Assembly (NCBI GenBank): GCA_002420005.1
Contig: DIHE01000033.1
Location: 1-41,477 of the forward strand
Reading direction: 5' to 3'
Source: Holophagales bacterium UBA5704
Lineage (GTDB): Bacteria; Acidobacteriota; Thermoanaerobaculia; Multivoradales; UBA5704
DNA length: 41,477 nucleotides
The notes below the pieces were generated by a model. The model was not told the origin of the DNA, ran no database searches, and was given only the letters and a program-made list of their open reading frames with translations. Positions 9,353 through 17,881 of the stretch are shown piece after piece (positions within the stretch are counted from its first letter, which is position 1; every line of letters begins with the position of its first letter). A program made the translations under genes and the position numbers.

Positions 9353-11757
9353 ACCAGCGATCCTCAACTCTCGCCGTCCTGGTTGTCCTTGGCGTCTTTG
9401 CCGTCCTTGGCCCCCGGGGCTGCCCGGCCACCGCAGAGCCGTTGCCTTTACCGACCGGCTTGCGCCTCGATCCGGCGGGACCCGGGTTCGACGTCGGCAA
9501 CATGCCGCTCGCGGTGGTCGTCGCCCCCGGCACGCCGGAGCGCCTGGTCCTTCTTCTCTCGGGCTATCGGGAGCAGGGGGTGCAGGTGGTCGATCCCGTG
9601 GCGGGCCGCGTCGTGCAGACCCTGCCGCAGCCCGGGGCTTTTCTCGGTCTCGCGTTCTCTCCGGACGGCAAGGTGCTGTACGCCTCCGGTGGAGGCGACG
9701 ACTCGATCTTCCGTTACGACTGGCAAGGCGGAACGGCGACGCTGCGCGACCGGATCGAGCTGGCGCCCAAGGAGCCGGGCGCCCCGGGGACGCATTTCCC
9801 GGCCCAACTGGCCGTGTCACCCGACGGCGCACGGCTCTACGTGGCCGAGAACCTCTCCGACACCCTGGCGGTGCTCGATGCGGTGAGCGGCCGGGTGCTC
9901 CAGCGGCTCCCGGCGGGCAACCTGCCGTATGGGGTGGCCGCGGCGCCCGACGGTCAGGTCTGGGTCTCGGCGTGGGGCGGGGACTCCGTCACCGTGTTTC
10001 ATCCCGACGGCCAGGGCGGGCTGACCCCGGCGGCCTCGGTGGCCGTGGGCCGGCACCCTTCGGCCCTCCTCCTCGGCGCGGGCGGCCGGCGGCTCTTCGT
10101 GACCTTGGCGACCACCGACCGCGTCGCCGTCGTCGACACCGCGGCGCGCCGCGTTCTGACCGCTCTGGCGGACCCGCCGCCATCGGGGCCGGGTGGGGCC
10201 ACGCCGAATGCCCTCGCGCTGTCGGAGGACGGCGCGCGGCTCTTCGTCGCCGAAGCCGATGCCAATGCGGTGGCGGTGTTCGACCTCTCGGCCGTGACCT
10301 CCGGCGTCCCGGGGGTGGGCGGTACGGATCGGCTGGCCGGACGGGTTCCCAGCCGGTGGTATCCGGCCGCGCTCGCCCGTGCCGGGGAGACCCTCTGGGT
10401 GGTCGACGGCAAAGGGCGCGGAACCCGTCCGACCCCCGGGGCGTCCCAGCCCGGATCGCCCATCGAGCCCACGCAGTACACCCTCGGCCAGCTCACCGGC
10501 ACGATCACCACCCTGGCGACGCGCTGGAGCCCGGACGACCTGGCGGCGCTCACCCGGCGGGTCGAGCAGGCGAACGGCTGGAGCCGGGAGCCCGGCCCGC
10601 GCACGTACCCACCCTTTCACCACGTCGTCTACATCCTCAAGGAGAACCGCACCTACGACCAGGTGCTGGGCGACCAGCCGGGTGGCGACGGCGATCCGTC
10701 CCTCCTGTTCTTTCCCCGGGACGTGGCGCCGAACCATCGTGCCCTGGCGGAGCGCTTCGGCCTGTACGACCGCTTCTTCGTCAACGCCGAGGTGAGCCTG
10801 CAGGGGCACCGTTGGTCGACCGCGGCCTACGTCACCGACTACGTGGAGAAAACCGTCTCGTCCGTCTACTCCGACCGGCGCCTCGATCCGGAAGAGAAGG
10901 AGAACGGGGAGGTTGAGGAGCCGGCCGGCGGCTTCCTCTGGCACCTCGCCCAGGAGAAGGGGATCCCCTTCCGCAACTTCGGCGAATCGACCGAGGCCGA
11001 GACCCAGCCGGATGGCAGCCTCCGCTACGTCCCCTCCGTCCCGAGCCTGCGTCCGTTCACCGATCCCGAGTATCCGGGCTACGATCTGAGCATCTCCGAC
11101 CAGAGGCGGGCCGACGTCTGGATCGCCCGGCTCGGGGAATGGGAGCAGAGCGGCGCCATGCCGCCGCTGCAGCTCCTCTGGCTGCCCAACGACCACACCG
11201 CGGGAGCGCGGCCGGGCCTGCCCACGCCGCGCGCGTACATGGCGGACAACGACCTGGCCCTCGGGCGCATCATCGAGGCTCTGTCGAAGAGCCGTTTCTG
11301 GCGCGACACCGTCGTCTTCATCCTGGAGGACGATGCCCAGGCGGGTCCCGACCACGTCGATTCCCACCGCTCCGTCCTGCTCACCGTCTCGCCCTTCAAC
11401 CGTCCGGGGACGGTGCACCGCTTCGTCAACACCACCGACGTGCTGGCCACCATCGAGGGAATTCTGGGACTGCGGTCTCTCACCCACTTCGACCATTTCG
11501 GCCGGCCGCTGGCGGACGTCTTCGACACCCGGCCGGACCTCCGTCCGTACGAGGCGCTGAAGCCTTCCGTCCCCTGGACCGAGCTCAACCCACCTGCCGG
11601 AGAGGGAGCCCTGGCCTCGCAGGATCTCGAGCTGGAGGAGGTGGACAGCGGGCAGGACGATCTGTTCAACCGGGTGCTCTGGGCGGCGGTGAAAGGCAGG
11701 ACCCCCTATCCGGGAGCCACCCGGGCGACGTTGCTCGATCTCGAGCGGAGCAAGTGA
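9349..11757 (+). CDS. YncE-type beta-propeller fused to a phosphoesterase (alkaline phosphatase superfamily)
   Basis: The start is ATG 9349, overlapping the previous stop, which gives 802 residues. The N-terminus (STLAVLVVLGVFAVLG) is an export signal. Residues of about 45-400 form a YncE/NHL-like seven-bladed propeller, with repeated blades such as LAFSPDGKVLYASGGGDDSI and LAVSPDGARLYVAENLSDTL. From about 423 a phosphoesterase domain begins with HHVVYILKENRTYDQVLGD, the metal-binding start of the phospholipase C/acid phosphatase group. VSLQGHRWS and EDDAQAGPDHVDSHRS (about 660) supply further ligands. Such fusions are annotated as bifunctional YncE/alkaline phosphatase proteins; they are extracytoplasmic phosphodi- or monoesterases of unknown substrate. 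The nucleotides that encode the signal-peptide core belong to a repeat also found at 32712-32739. Confidence 0.88.
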   Translation: MNQRSSTLAVLVVLGVFAVLGPRGCPATAEPLPLPTGLRLDPAGPGFDVGNMPLAVVVAPGTPERLVLLLSGYREQGVQVVDPVAGRVVQTLPQPGAFLGLAFSPDGKVLYASGGGDDSIFRYDWQGGTATLRDRIELAPKEPGAPGTHFPAQLAVSPDGARLYVAENLSDTLAVLDAVSGRVLQRLPAGNLPYGVAAAPDGQVWVSAWGGDSVTVFHPDGQGGLTPAASVAVGRHPSALLLGAGGRRLFVTLATTDRVAVVDTAARRVLTALADPPPSGPGGATPNALALSEDGARLFVAEADANAVAVFDLSAVTSGVPGVGGTDRLAGRVPSRWYPAALARAGETLWVVDGKGRGTRPTPGASQPGSPIEPTQYTLGQLTGTITTLATRWSPDDLAALTRRVEQANGWSREPGPRTYPPFHHVVYILKENRTYDQVLGDQPGGDGDPSLLFFPRDVAPNHRALAERFGLYDRFFVNAEVSLQGHRWSTAAYVTDYVEKTVSSVYSDRRLDPEEKENGEVEEPAGGFLWHLAQEKGIPFRNFGESTEAETQPDGSLRYVPSVPSLRPFTDPEYPGYDLSISDQRRADVWIARLGEWEQSGAMPPLQLLWLPNDHTAGARPGLPTPRAYMADNDLALGRIIEALSKSRFWRDTVVFILEDDAQAGPDHVDSHRSVLLTVSPFNRPGTVHRFVNTTDVLATIEGILGLRSLTHFDHFGRPLADVFDTRPDLRPYEALKPSVPWTELNPPAGEGALASQDLELEEVDSGQDDLFNRVLWAAVKGRTPYPGATRATLLDLERSK
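9385..9412 (+). repeat. GTCCTTGG-type repeat, copy 1 (in signal-peptide codons)
   Basis: This 28-bp segment runs from GTCCTTGGCGTC to CCGTCCTTGGCC. It matches 32712-32739 at 25 of 28 positions on the same strand. Here it codes for VLGVFAVLG in the export signal of the YncE-fusion protein. At 32712 it codes for polar linker residues in a different reading frame. Confidence 0.65.
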
Positions 11758-11768
11758 GGAGCCACGCC

Positions 11769-12212
11769 ATGAAAGGACCGCGCCGCGAGGACGTGGAAAG
11801 CATCGACGCCCTGATGAAAGCCCTCTACGAAGTGCTCTCCGGCCCAGCCGGAGAGCGCGACTGGGAGCGGGAAGACAACCTCTTCGCACCGGGAGCGCGC
11901 CTCATGCCCACCCGCCCCGGAGAGGGAGGCCGCCACACGGTCACCATCTTCGACCACGACGGCTACGTCGCCTCGCGCACCCCGTTCTTCGCCAAGACCT
12001 CGTTCTACGAAGAAGAAGTGGAGCGCCGCGAGGAGCGCTTCGGCAACATCGCCCACGCCTGGAGCCGCTACGAAGGCCGCTACGCCCCGGACGGCGAGGT
12101 CGTCTTGCGCGGCATCAACAGCGTCCAGCTCTACCACGACGGCGACCGCTGGTGGGTCCTGTCGATCCTCTGGGACAACGAGCGGACGACGACGATCCCG
12201 CTGCCGAAGTAG
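11769..12212 (+). CDS. NTF2-like (nuclear transport factor 2 family) protein
   Basis: The start is ATG 11769, with GAGGAG at 11756-11761 seven nt upstream and overlapping the previous stop. The product has 147 residues. The pattern is that of an NTF2/SnoaL-like fold: an N-terminal helix (VESIDALMKALYEVLSGPAG), a loop with the LFAPGARLMPT strand, a central helix, then strands ending in INSVQLYHDGDRWWVLSILW. These small cone-shaped proteins bind small molecules or act as isomerases or dehydratases; the function cannot be told from sequence. It is the last gene of the plus-strand unit that starts at 8657. It faces the minus-strand site-2 protease gene across an 18-bp gap. Confidence 0.82.
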   Translation: MKGPRREDVESIDALMKALYEVLSGPAGERDWEREDNLFAPGARLMPTRPGEGGRHTVTIFDHDGYVASRTPFFAKTSFYEEEVERREERFGNIAHAWSRYEGRYAPDGEVVLRGINSVQLYHDGDRWWVLSILWDNERTTTIPLPK

Positions 12213-12213
12213 G

Positions 12214-12230
12214 GGAGGGGGCGCCCCTCC
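12214..12230. terminator. Convergent hairpin between the NTF2-like and site-2 protease genes
   Basis: A perfect 7-bp stem, GGAGGGG (12214-12220) and CCCCTCC (12224-12230), has the loop GCG and fills the gap between two convergent genes. There is no T-run, so intrinsic termination is uncertain. Its position and GC content fit a bidirectional transcript end. Confidence 0.5.
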
Positions 12231-13274
12231 TCAGGGCAGCAGCAGCACGTCGAGCGGCGTCGGCATGAACGCCAGGACGAAGATCACCAGGGCGCAGAGG
12301 GCGAGGGCGCGGCGCTTGGCGTCGAGCGGGGTGCGTTCGTCGCGCACCGGCGGATGGAAGAGGCCGAGCAGGAAGACGATGCCGCACCACAGCCACCAGC
12401 CCGACCAGAGGAAGCCGAGCGCGGCGAGGCCGATCCACAGAGGGATCGCCAACCGGCGCTGCCAGCGCCCCAGCGCGGCGTAGAGGATATGCCCGCCGTC
12501 GAGCTGCCCCAGGGGGAGCAGGTTGAGCGCGGTGGCGAACAGGCCGAGCCAGGCGCCGAGGGCCATCGGGTGGAGGTCGAGGTAGGTGTCCGGCGCCACC
12601 GGGCCGTGGAACAGGCGGATGGCGAGGTCGATCGCGAGGCTCCGGCCGGGGGCGAAAAGGACCATGTTGTCCATCGGAGGCAACCCACCGAGGCGCACCG
12701 GATGGGAATGCGCCACGCCAAAGAGAAGGAAGGGGAGGAGCGCCACGAAGCCGGCGATCGGGCCGGCCACCCCGACGTCGAAAAGCTCGCGCTTGCTGCG
12801 GATCGGCGTGTAGATCCGGATGAACGCTCCGAAGGTGCCGAAGCCCATGGGGACCGGCAGGAAGTAGGGGAGGGTGCAGGCGAGGCCGTAGCGCCGGCAG
12901 GCGACGTAGTGCCCGAGCTCGTGCGCCAGGAGGATGGTGAGGGCGGTGAGCGAGAACGTCGCGCCGAGACCGAGGAGCGCCGGGTCCGTCCAGACCCTGC
13001 GGATCAGGCGCAGCCCGAGGAGCGCGAAGCCGTCCGGCGCGAGATCGGTCACGATGTCCGTCCGGCTCATCAGGAGCATCACCGGGCCGAGGGTGGTGGT
13101 GGTGAACAGGGTGCAGAGAAAGAGAAACACCGCCCGGGCGTAGCTCGGCCGGTGAGCGGGGGGGGGCGGGATCACCCAGCCGGCCGGAGGAAGCAGCTCG
13201 AGAACCGGACGAAAAGGCACCCGTTCGGGGAGAGACGTTCCCCCAGGGGGCTCGAACGGAGGGGCCTCGCTCAT
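12231..13274 (-). CDS. Site-2 protease family (M50) membrane metallopeptidase
   Basis: The start is ATG at 13274, giving 347 residues. The frame is open further upstream, but only across the HU gene. After a proline-rich cytoplasmic N-terminus come several membrane segments. HELGH (118-122) in ILLAHELGHYVAC is the zinc site, and LNLLPLGQLDGGH (LDGG at 258-261) gives the third ligand. Both are diagnostic of M50 intramembrane proteases. Known members cut transmembrane anti-sigma factors or signal peptides; this short version without a PDZ domain has no known substrate. It lies 25 bp downstream of the HU gene and is probably co-transcribed with it. Confidence 0.9.
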   Translation of the reverse strand: MSEAPPFEPPGGTSLPERVPFRPVLELLPPAGWVIPPPPAHRPSYARAVFLFLCTLFTTTTLGPVMLLMSRTDIVTDLAPDGFALLGLRLIRRVWTDPALLGLGATFSLTALTILLAHELGHYVACRRYGLACTLPYFLPVPMGFGTFGAFIRIYTPIRSKRELFDVGVAGPIAGFVALLPFLLFGVAHSHPVRLGGLPPMDNMVLFAPGRSLAIDLAIRLFHGPVAPDTYLDLHPMALGAWLGLFATALNLLPLGQLDGGHILYAALGRWQRRLAIPLWIGLAALGFLWSGWWLWCGIVFLLGLFHPPVRDERTPLDAKRRALALCALVIFVLAFMPTPLDVLLLP

Positions 13275-13299
13275 GCCGCCGGTGGGGGGGCCCACCCTC

Positions 13300-13566
13300 T
13301 CAGAGATTCTTGAGGTCCTTCCCGGGTTTGAAACGCACCGTCTTGCCGGGCGAGATGGCGACCTCGACTCCGGTCTTGGGGTTGCGCCCGACGCCCTTCT
13401 TGCGGTCGCGCACCTGGAACACTCCAAACCCCCGGAGCTCGATCCGCTTGCCGTCGCACAGGGCGTCCTTCATGGAGTCGATGATGACGTCCACCGCCTG
13501 GGCCGCCTTGACCCGGGGCACGTCGGTGATGTCCGCAACGCGGTCTACGATGTCCGACTTGATCAT
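13300..13566 (-). CDS. HU/IHF family DNA-binding protein
   Basis: This 88-residue protein begins MIKSDIVDRVADITDVPRVK. It has the family's dimerisation helices, then the beta-arm region (GFGVFQVRDRKKGVGRNPKTG) and the C-terminal VRFKPGKDLKN. It binds and bends DNA as a dimer. GGAG at 13572-13575 lies 5 nt before the ATG. A strong promoter is visible upstream (13588-13616). The gene is followed by the site-2 protease gene on the same strand. Confidence 0.96.
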   Translation of the reverse strand: MIKSDIVDRVADITDVPRVKAAQAVDVIIDSMKDALCDGKRIELRGFGVFQVRDRKKGVGRNPKTGVEVAISPGKTVRFKPGKDLKNL

Positions 13567-13587
13567 GTCTGCTCCGAAGCGGCGGCG

Positions 13588-13616
13588 AGTCTAGCAATGG
13601 GATCGTGAGGAGTCAA
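13588..13616 (-). promoter_or_regulatory. Sigma-70-like promoter of the HU gene
   Basis: Read on the minus strand, TTGACT (13611-13616) and TAGACT (13588-13593) are separated by exactly 17 bp. Transcription would begin about 15 nt upstream of the HU start, which leaves room for the GGAG ribosome-binding site. Confidence 0.7.
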
Positions 13617-13629
13617 CGAAAGACCTCTC

Positions 13630-15012
13630 CTACGCACCCGCCTCGCCTTTTTTCTTGTGGAGGATACAGCGTTGCAGCGCGGCGGCGGCCGAGGCCGTCA
13701 GGCGCTGGAGTTGCTGCAGGTCGATCCCGGCCAGTCCTTTGGGCGGGCCGTCCGCGTAGACGACGGCCACCATCCGGTCCCGCACCTTGATGGGGAGCAG
13801 GGCGCAGTCGCGGGGCAGCTCCCCTCCCCAGGCGGCGGCGAGCTGTCGATGAGCCGGCATGGGAGGCAGGGCTCCGACGTAGAAGGCGGTTCCCTGGCGC
13901 AGGTTCAGGAAGACGGACGGCTGGTCGAAGCCGGCGGCGTAGAGCTCGAAACGGCCGAGATCGAGCTCGCCTTGCGCCATCCAGGCGGTGACCTTGTCCT
14001 TGCCGGCCTGGAACAGCGCGGCACGGCGGTGATCGCGGCAGAGGAAGGCGAGCAGCAACCGGCCCACCCGCTCGCGGTCCCAGGTCGCCTCGAACGCGGC
14101 TTCCAGCTCCTCGAAGGTGGCGAGAGGCGGCAAGGGCGCTGCGGCGGCTCCCACCGGGGCGAGGGCGGCTTTCTCCTCGTCAGTGAGCGGGACGGTGAGC
14201 GGACGGGTCACCGGCGGGGTGCGCACCACCGGGCCCTCGACCACGGGAGCCGCCGCCTTGGGGGGGGCGGGAGACGCCTTGGGGGCCACCGGGGCCACGG
14301 GTGCCACCCGGGCCGGTGAGGGGGCGGCGATGACGGGAGCCGGAGCCACGGGGGCCCGGGCCTCCGGAGCCGGCCGGACGGGCGGCGGCTCCGGCAGCGG
14401 AGGCGGCAGCTGGATCTTCACCTCGCGGCTGGCGAACAGGTCCCGGGGCGGTGTCCGGACGCGGCCGGCCAGCTCCTGGAGCGGCGCCGCCAGGGTGGTT
14501 GCGCTCTCCGTGGTCTCGGCCTTGCGCTCCCAGAAGAAGCGCGCCCGGTTCAGCCGCTCGACCAGCAGGCTGAAACGCGACGGGCTCTCCTCGCGGTAGT
14601 AGCGCTCCAGCGCCTCCAGGATGCGCAGCTCGTGGGCCACGTGGATCTTCACCCGCTTGCCGGTGGCGAAGGCGATCTCGTCCTGGCAGGCGAGATTGCG
14701 CGGATCCATCACCGCCAGATCCAGCCGGCTCCCTTCGAGGCGGAAGGGGATGGCGCGGCAGCGCCGCGCGATCTTGTCCGGCAACAGGGCGAGCACGTCG
14801 GCCGTGATGCGCCGCAGATCGTCGATGCCGGCCGCCGGTACGCCCATCTGCTCGGAGAGTCCCTTGAGCAGCGTGTCCTCGGGGAGCGCGTCGATCTCGA
14901 TCAGGCAGGTGCCCAGGCGGCCGCCCACGACGCTCTGGTTCTGCAGAGCGCGGGTGAGCTGTTGGACCGTAATCCAACCGCGCGACACCAGGAGCTGTCC
15001 GAGCTTTCCCAT
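13630..15012 (-). CDS. MshEN/GspE-N domain protein with proline-rich linker and GAF-like C-terminus
   Basis: The 460-residue protein begins MGKLGQLLVSRGWITVQQL. Residues 1-150 match the N-terminal (MshEN) domain of type II secretion/type IV pilus ATPases, including the segments LPEDTLLKGLSEQMGVP and LDLAVMDPRNLACQDEIAFA. MshEN domains of this type can bind cyclic di-GMP. There is no ATPase domain. Instead a long proline/alanine linker (about 205-300) leads to a C-terminal domain of about 160 residues (CALLPIKVRDRMVAVVYADG) that looks GAF-like. An architecture of sensor plus linker plus GAF suggests a signalling or pilus/secretion regulator. It is transcribed divergently from the TPR gene, and their promoters share the -35 region. 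Confidence 0.82.
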   Translation of the reverse strand: MGKLGQLLVSRGWITVQQLTRALQNQSVVGGRLGTCLIEIDALPEDTLLKGLSEQMGVPAAGIDDLRRITADVLALLPDKIARRCRAIPFRLEGSRLDLAVMDPRNLACQDEIAFATGKRVKIHVAHELRILEALERYYREESPSRFSLLVERLNRARFFWERKAETTESATTLAAPLQELAGRVRTPPRDLFASREVKIQLPPPLPEPPPVRPAPEARAPVAPAPVIAAPSPARVAPVAPVAPKASPAPPKAAAPVVEGPVVRTPPVTRPLTVPLTDEEKAALAPVGAAAAPLPPLATFEELEAAFEATWDRERVGRLLLAFLCRDHRRAALFQAGKDKVTAWMAQGELDLGRFELYAAGFDQPSVFLNLRQGTAFYVGALPPMPAHRQLAAAWGGELPRDCALLPIKVRDRMVAVVYADGPPKGLAGIDLQQLQRLTASAAAALQRCILHKKKGEAGA

Positions 15013-15061
15013 TTGGCTGTTCTAACTTCTTCTTTCTGCGCCACTTACCCGCATGCTCGCG

Positions 15062-15114
15062 ATTATAGAGGCGGGCCGGCGGCCTTGTAAAGCGGCAGGC
15101 GCCGCTGCTATCCT
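15062..15114. promoter_or_regulatory. Divergent promoters with overlapping -35 elements
   Basis: On the minus strand, TTTACA (15086-15091) and TATAAT (15062-15067) are 18 bp apart and would drive the MshEN gene with a leader of about 45 nt. On the plus strand, TTGTAA (15085-15090) and TATCCT (15109-15114) are 18 bp apart and would start transcription at about the GTG at 15122. The two -35 elements occupy the same 7 bp, so both polymerases cannot bind at once. Confidence 0.6.
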
Positions 15115-15121
15115 GCTGGGT

Positions 15122-17110
15122 GTGAAGGGGTTTATCTCCGGTCTCTCCCTCGTCTCCGTCTTTCTGGCCTGTCCGCCGCCCGCCGTGCGGGCCACCGAGG
15201 CGCCCGCTGCGCCGGTCCAGCCCGGTGCCGCATCGCCGTCCGAAGCACTGTACCAGTTCAGCACCGCGAAGCTGCTGGCGGTCGAAGGCTCCGTCCCGGA
15301 AGCGCTGGAAGCCTTCGAGGAGGCGGAGGGGTTGGCGCCGGCCGCTTTCTACATTCGGGTGGAGCATGCGCAGCTTCTCGCCCGCGCCGGAGAGATCTCC
15401 CGTGTCCCCGCCACCCGCCAGGACTATCTGCGCCGTGCCGCCGCCAAGATCGAGGAGGCGCGGCGCCTGGCGCCCGAGAATCTCGATGTCCTGCGTGCCG
15501 CGGGCTCGATCTATCTCGATCTCTCCCTGGTCGATCCCACCGCCCAGGCGACCGCGATCACCGCCCTGGAGGCGGTGCGCCGCGCCGCGCCGTCCGACGT
15601 ACCGGCGTCGCTTTCCCTCGGCCAGCTCTACCTCGAGCACAGACAGCCGGCGCAGGCGGTCCAGGTGCTGCGCGACCTCATCTCGCGGGTCCCGCAGCAG
15701 CGGGTGGCCTATGCCTTGCTCATCGAGGCCTTGTTGCGCTCCGAGCGCGGACGCGAGGCCGAGGACACCCTGGGCGAGATCCTGGGTTTCGATCCGGCGT
15801 CGCTGGAATCGCGCCTGACCCTGGCGGACCTGCAGGCGCAGCGGGGGGATCACGAGGCCGCCCTCGCCACCCTGCGGGCCGCTCCGGCCGAGGTGGTGGA
15901 CGATCCGCGGCTGCGCCGCAAGCTCGCCTGGGAGCTCTATGCGGCGGGAGATCTCGAAGGCGCCCGCACCACCGTGGACGACCTGCTGACCCAGGCCGCC
16001 GGTTCTGCAGACCCCGAGATGCCGTCGATGCAGCTGGTCAAGGGGCTGGTCCTGGCGGCCGAAGGGCACAGCGGCGAAGCCCTCGGGCTGCTGCAAGGCC
16101 TCCACGCAGCGCAGCCGGCCAATGCACCGCTCGCCGCCACCGTGGCACGGTTGCTGGTGCGCGACGGCAGGCGCGACGAGGGGGTGGAGGTCCTGCGCCG
16201 GCTGGCGGCCGACCTGGGCCGCCAGGGGAGAGCCGCCCAGGAACGCGAGGTGCTGCTCGATCTCGCCCAGGTGCAGCTCACCGCCGGGGACGTCGCCGGG
16301 GTGGAGGCGACGGTGGCACCGCTGCTGGATTCACCGGATGCAGCGGCCCGGCAGCAGGCTTTGCTGCTGCGCACCGATGCGCTGCTCCAGGCGAAACGCT
16401 ATGACGAGGCCCTCGCGGTCTTGCCGGCGGGCGGCGCGTCTCCCGAGGCCGAGGGGCGGCGGGCCGAGGTGCTTTATCGTTCCGGGCGAGAGAGCGAAGC
16501 GCGCACCGCGCTCGCCGCCCTCGCCACCCGCGGCGAAACCAGGGCGGCGATCGCCGCCGCGCAGGTCTGGCAGCGCCTGGAGCGCTATGAGGACTCGATC
16601 CCGGTGCTCGAGAAGGTGGTCGCCGACCACCCGGAGACGGCGGTGGCCTGGTTCCTGCTGGGCGCCGCGGCCGAACGCTCCGGCCGGCGGGAGAAGGCGG
16701 TCGCGGCGCTGCGCCGGACCCTGGAGCTTCAGCCGGACTTCCAGGCCGCCCTGAATTACCTCGGCTACACCTATGCCGAGGCGGGTGAGAATCTGGAGGA
16801 GGCGCTGCGGCTCGTGCGCCGTGCCGTGGCGCTCGACCCGGAGAACGGTTCCTATGTGGATTCGCTGGGATGGACCTACCATCGGCTCGGCCGGCATGAA
16901 CAGGCCCGTGGCTACCTCGAGCGCGCCGCCCGCCTCGAGCCGACGGACGCGACGCTCTACGAGCACCTGGGGGATGTCTATGTGGCGCTGGGGCAGAACG
17001 ACCGGGCGCGCGACGCCTATCGACGCGCGCTCGAGCTGGGGGCGGACAACGCGGAGAAGGTGCGCCGCAAGCTTTCCGATCTCGACCGGAGCCCGAAAAA
17101 GCGGGGTTGA
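15122..17110 (+). CDS. Exported tetratricopeptide repeat (TPR) protein
   Basis: The chosen start is GTG 15122, which gives 662 residues. It is followed at once by a signal-peptide-like stretch (MKGFISGLSLVSVFLACPPP), and TATCCT lies 7 nt upstream. An ATG at 15053 in the same frame would add 23 residues but precedes the promoter. About ten or more TPR units cover most of the protein. A typical one near the C-terminus is AVAWFLLGAAAERSGRREKA, and another is GSYVDSLGWTYHRLGRHEQA. TPR arrays hold protein partners together. In Proteobacteria a large TPR protein commonly sits just before lolB, as here, and is thought to serve the outer membrane. A lipoprotein frame begins at or before its stop. Confidence 0.88.
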   Translation: MKGFISGLSLVSVFLACPPPAVRATEAPAAPVQPGAASPSEALYQFSTAKLLAVEGSVPEALEAFEEAEGLAPAAFYIRVEHAQLLARAGEISRVPATRQDYLRRAAAKIEEARRLAPENLDVLRAAGSIYLDLSLVDPTAQATAITALEAVRRAAPSDVPASLSLGQLYLEHRQPAQAVQVLRDLISRVPQQRVAYALLIEALLRSERGREAEDTLGEILGFDPASLESRLTLADLQAQRGDHEAALATLRAAPAEVVDDPRLRRKLAWELYAAGDLEGARTTVDDLLTQAAGSADPEMPSMQLVKGLVLAAEGHSGEALGLLQGLHAAQPANAPLAATVARLLVRDGRRDEGVEVLRRLAADLGRQGRAAQEREVLLDLAQVQLTAGDVAGVEATVAPLLDSPDAAARQQALLLRTDALLQAKRYDEALAVLPAGGASPEAEGRRAEVLYRSGRESEARTALAALATRGETRAAIAAAQVWQRLERYEDSIPVLEKVVADHPETAVAWFLLGAAAERSGRREKAVAALRRTLELQPDFQAALNYLGYTYAEAGENLEEALRLVRRAVALDPENGSYVDSLGWTYHRLGRHEQARGYLERAARLEPTDATLYEHLGDVYVALGQNDRARDAYRRALELGADNAEKVRRKLSDLDRSPKKRG

Positions 17111-17867
17111 CCGCTGCACCCTTCTCGCCGCCGCGCTCTGGCTGGCGGGATGTGCCGGGAACCCCGCGCCACAGCCGCTGCCCGGGCACGGAGCGGAGCC
17201 GTGGGAGATTCCCGCGGCGGCGTTCCACACCCAGCGGCTCTACCGTGCCCATTACAACGGGCCGGAAGGCGAGGGCTCGTTCAAGCTGACCCTGCGGCTC
17301 ACCGCGGCCGAGCGCTACCAGCTCCAAGCCGTCGACCCGGTCGGCCGGTCTCTGTGGAGCCTCGACGTTGCCCGCGAGGAGGGGCTCTTTCTCAATCACC
17401 GCGACCGCACCGCCTGCGTGTTCTCCGGGAGCTTCGACCTGTCCGGCGTCGCCCTCGGGCCGTTCCCCCTTCTCTCGCTCCCCTCGCTGCTTCTCGGGCG
17501 CGTTCCTGCATCTCCCGCGGAGGAGCCGGTGGTGCGCGGGGATCAGCTGAGCTTTCATGACGAAGCCGGCCGGGTGTGGACCGCCGTGCTCGCAGCCGGC
17601 GGAGCCGTGCAAAGCTGGTCCCTCGCCGAGGGGGGCGCGCCGTCGATCTGGTGGGGACACAACGACGACTGGGTCATCCTCTCCGACCGCGAGCGCGACG
17701 TCCAGGTGCGCTGGCGCGAGGTGCTCCTCGAACCGCTGGACGGCGAGCCCGTCCGCCTGGAGCGCCCGGCGGCCTATCGCCTGGGCCCGTGCCGCAGCCC
17801 GGCCCTCCCCACCCCGGCCTCCGGCGTTCCCTCTCCTGGCGGAAGTCCTTCCGGCCGTTCGAGTTGA
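17079..17867 (+). CDS. LolB-like outer-membrane lipoprotein, start codon unresolved
   Basis: A clear lipoprotein signal (CTLLAAALWLAGC) ends in a lipobox cysteine at 17151-17153. About 238 mature residues follow, with beta-rich segments such as SFKLTLRLTAAERYQLQAVD. Position after a TPR gene and before tRNA-Gln-prs-rplY-pth matches lolB, whose product inserts lipoproteins into the outer membrane; the sequence likeness is only general. The frame has no ATG, GTG or TTG near the signal peptide. The nearest options are an ATC at 17079, which would give a good n-region (MSTGARKSGVDR), or the GTT at 17106. The TTG at 17107 overlaps the TPR stop but is in another frame. Either a rare start is used, or there is a frameshift or sequencing error. 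The start coordinate is a guess. Confidence 0.65.
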   Translation: MSTGARKSGVDRCTLLAAALWLAGCAGNPAPQPLPGHGAEPWEIPAAAFHTQRLYRAHYNGPEGEGSFKLTLRLTAAERYQLQAVDPVGRSLWSLDVAREEGLFLNHRDRTACVFSGSFDLSGVALGPFPLLSLPSLLLGRVPASPAEEPVVRGDQLSFHDEAGRVWTAVLAAGGAVQSWSLAEGGAPSIWWGHNDDWVILSDRERDVQVRWREVLLEPLDGEPVRLERPAAYRLGPCRSPALPTPASGVPSPGGSPSGRSS

Positions 17868-17881
17868 GCAGGCCGCCGGGA

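Noticed and set aside
17107..17289. TTG start overlapping the TPR stop (TTGA) as the lipoprotein start
   Set aside because: That frame gives a proline/arginine-rich peptide without a lipobox and ends after 60 codons. The lipoprotein signal is in another frame.
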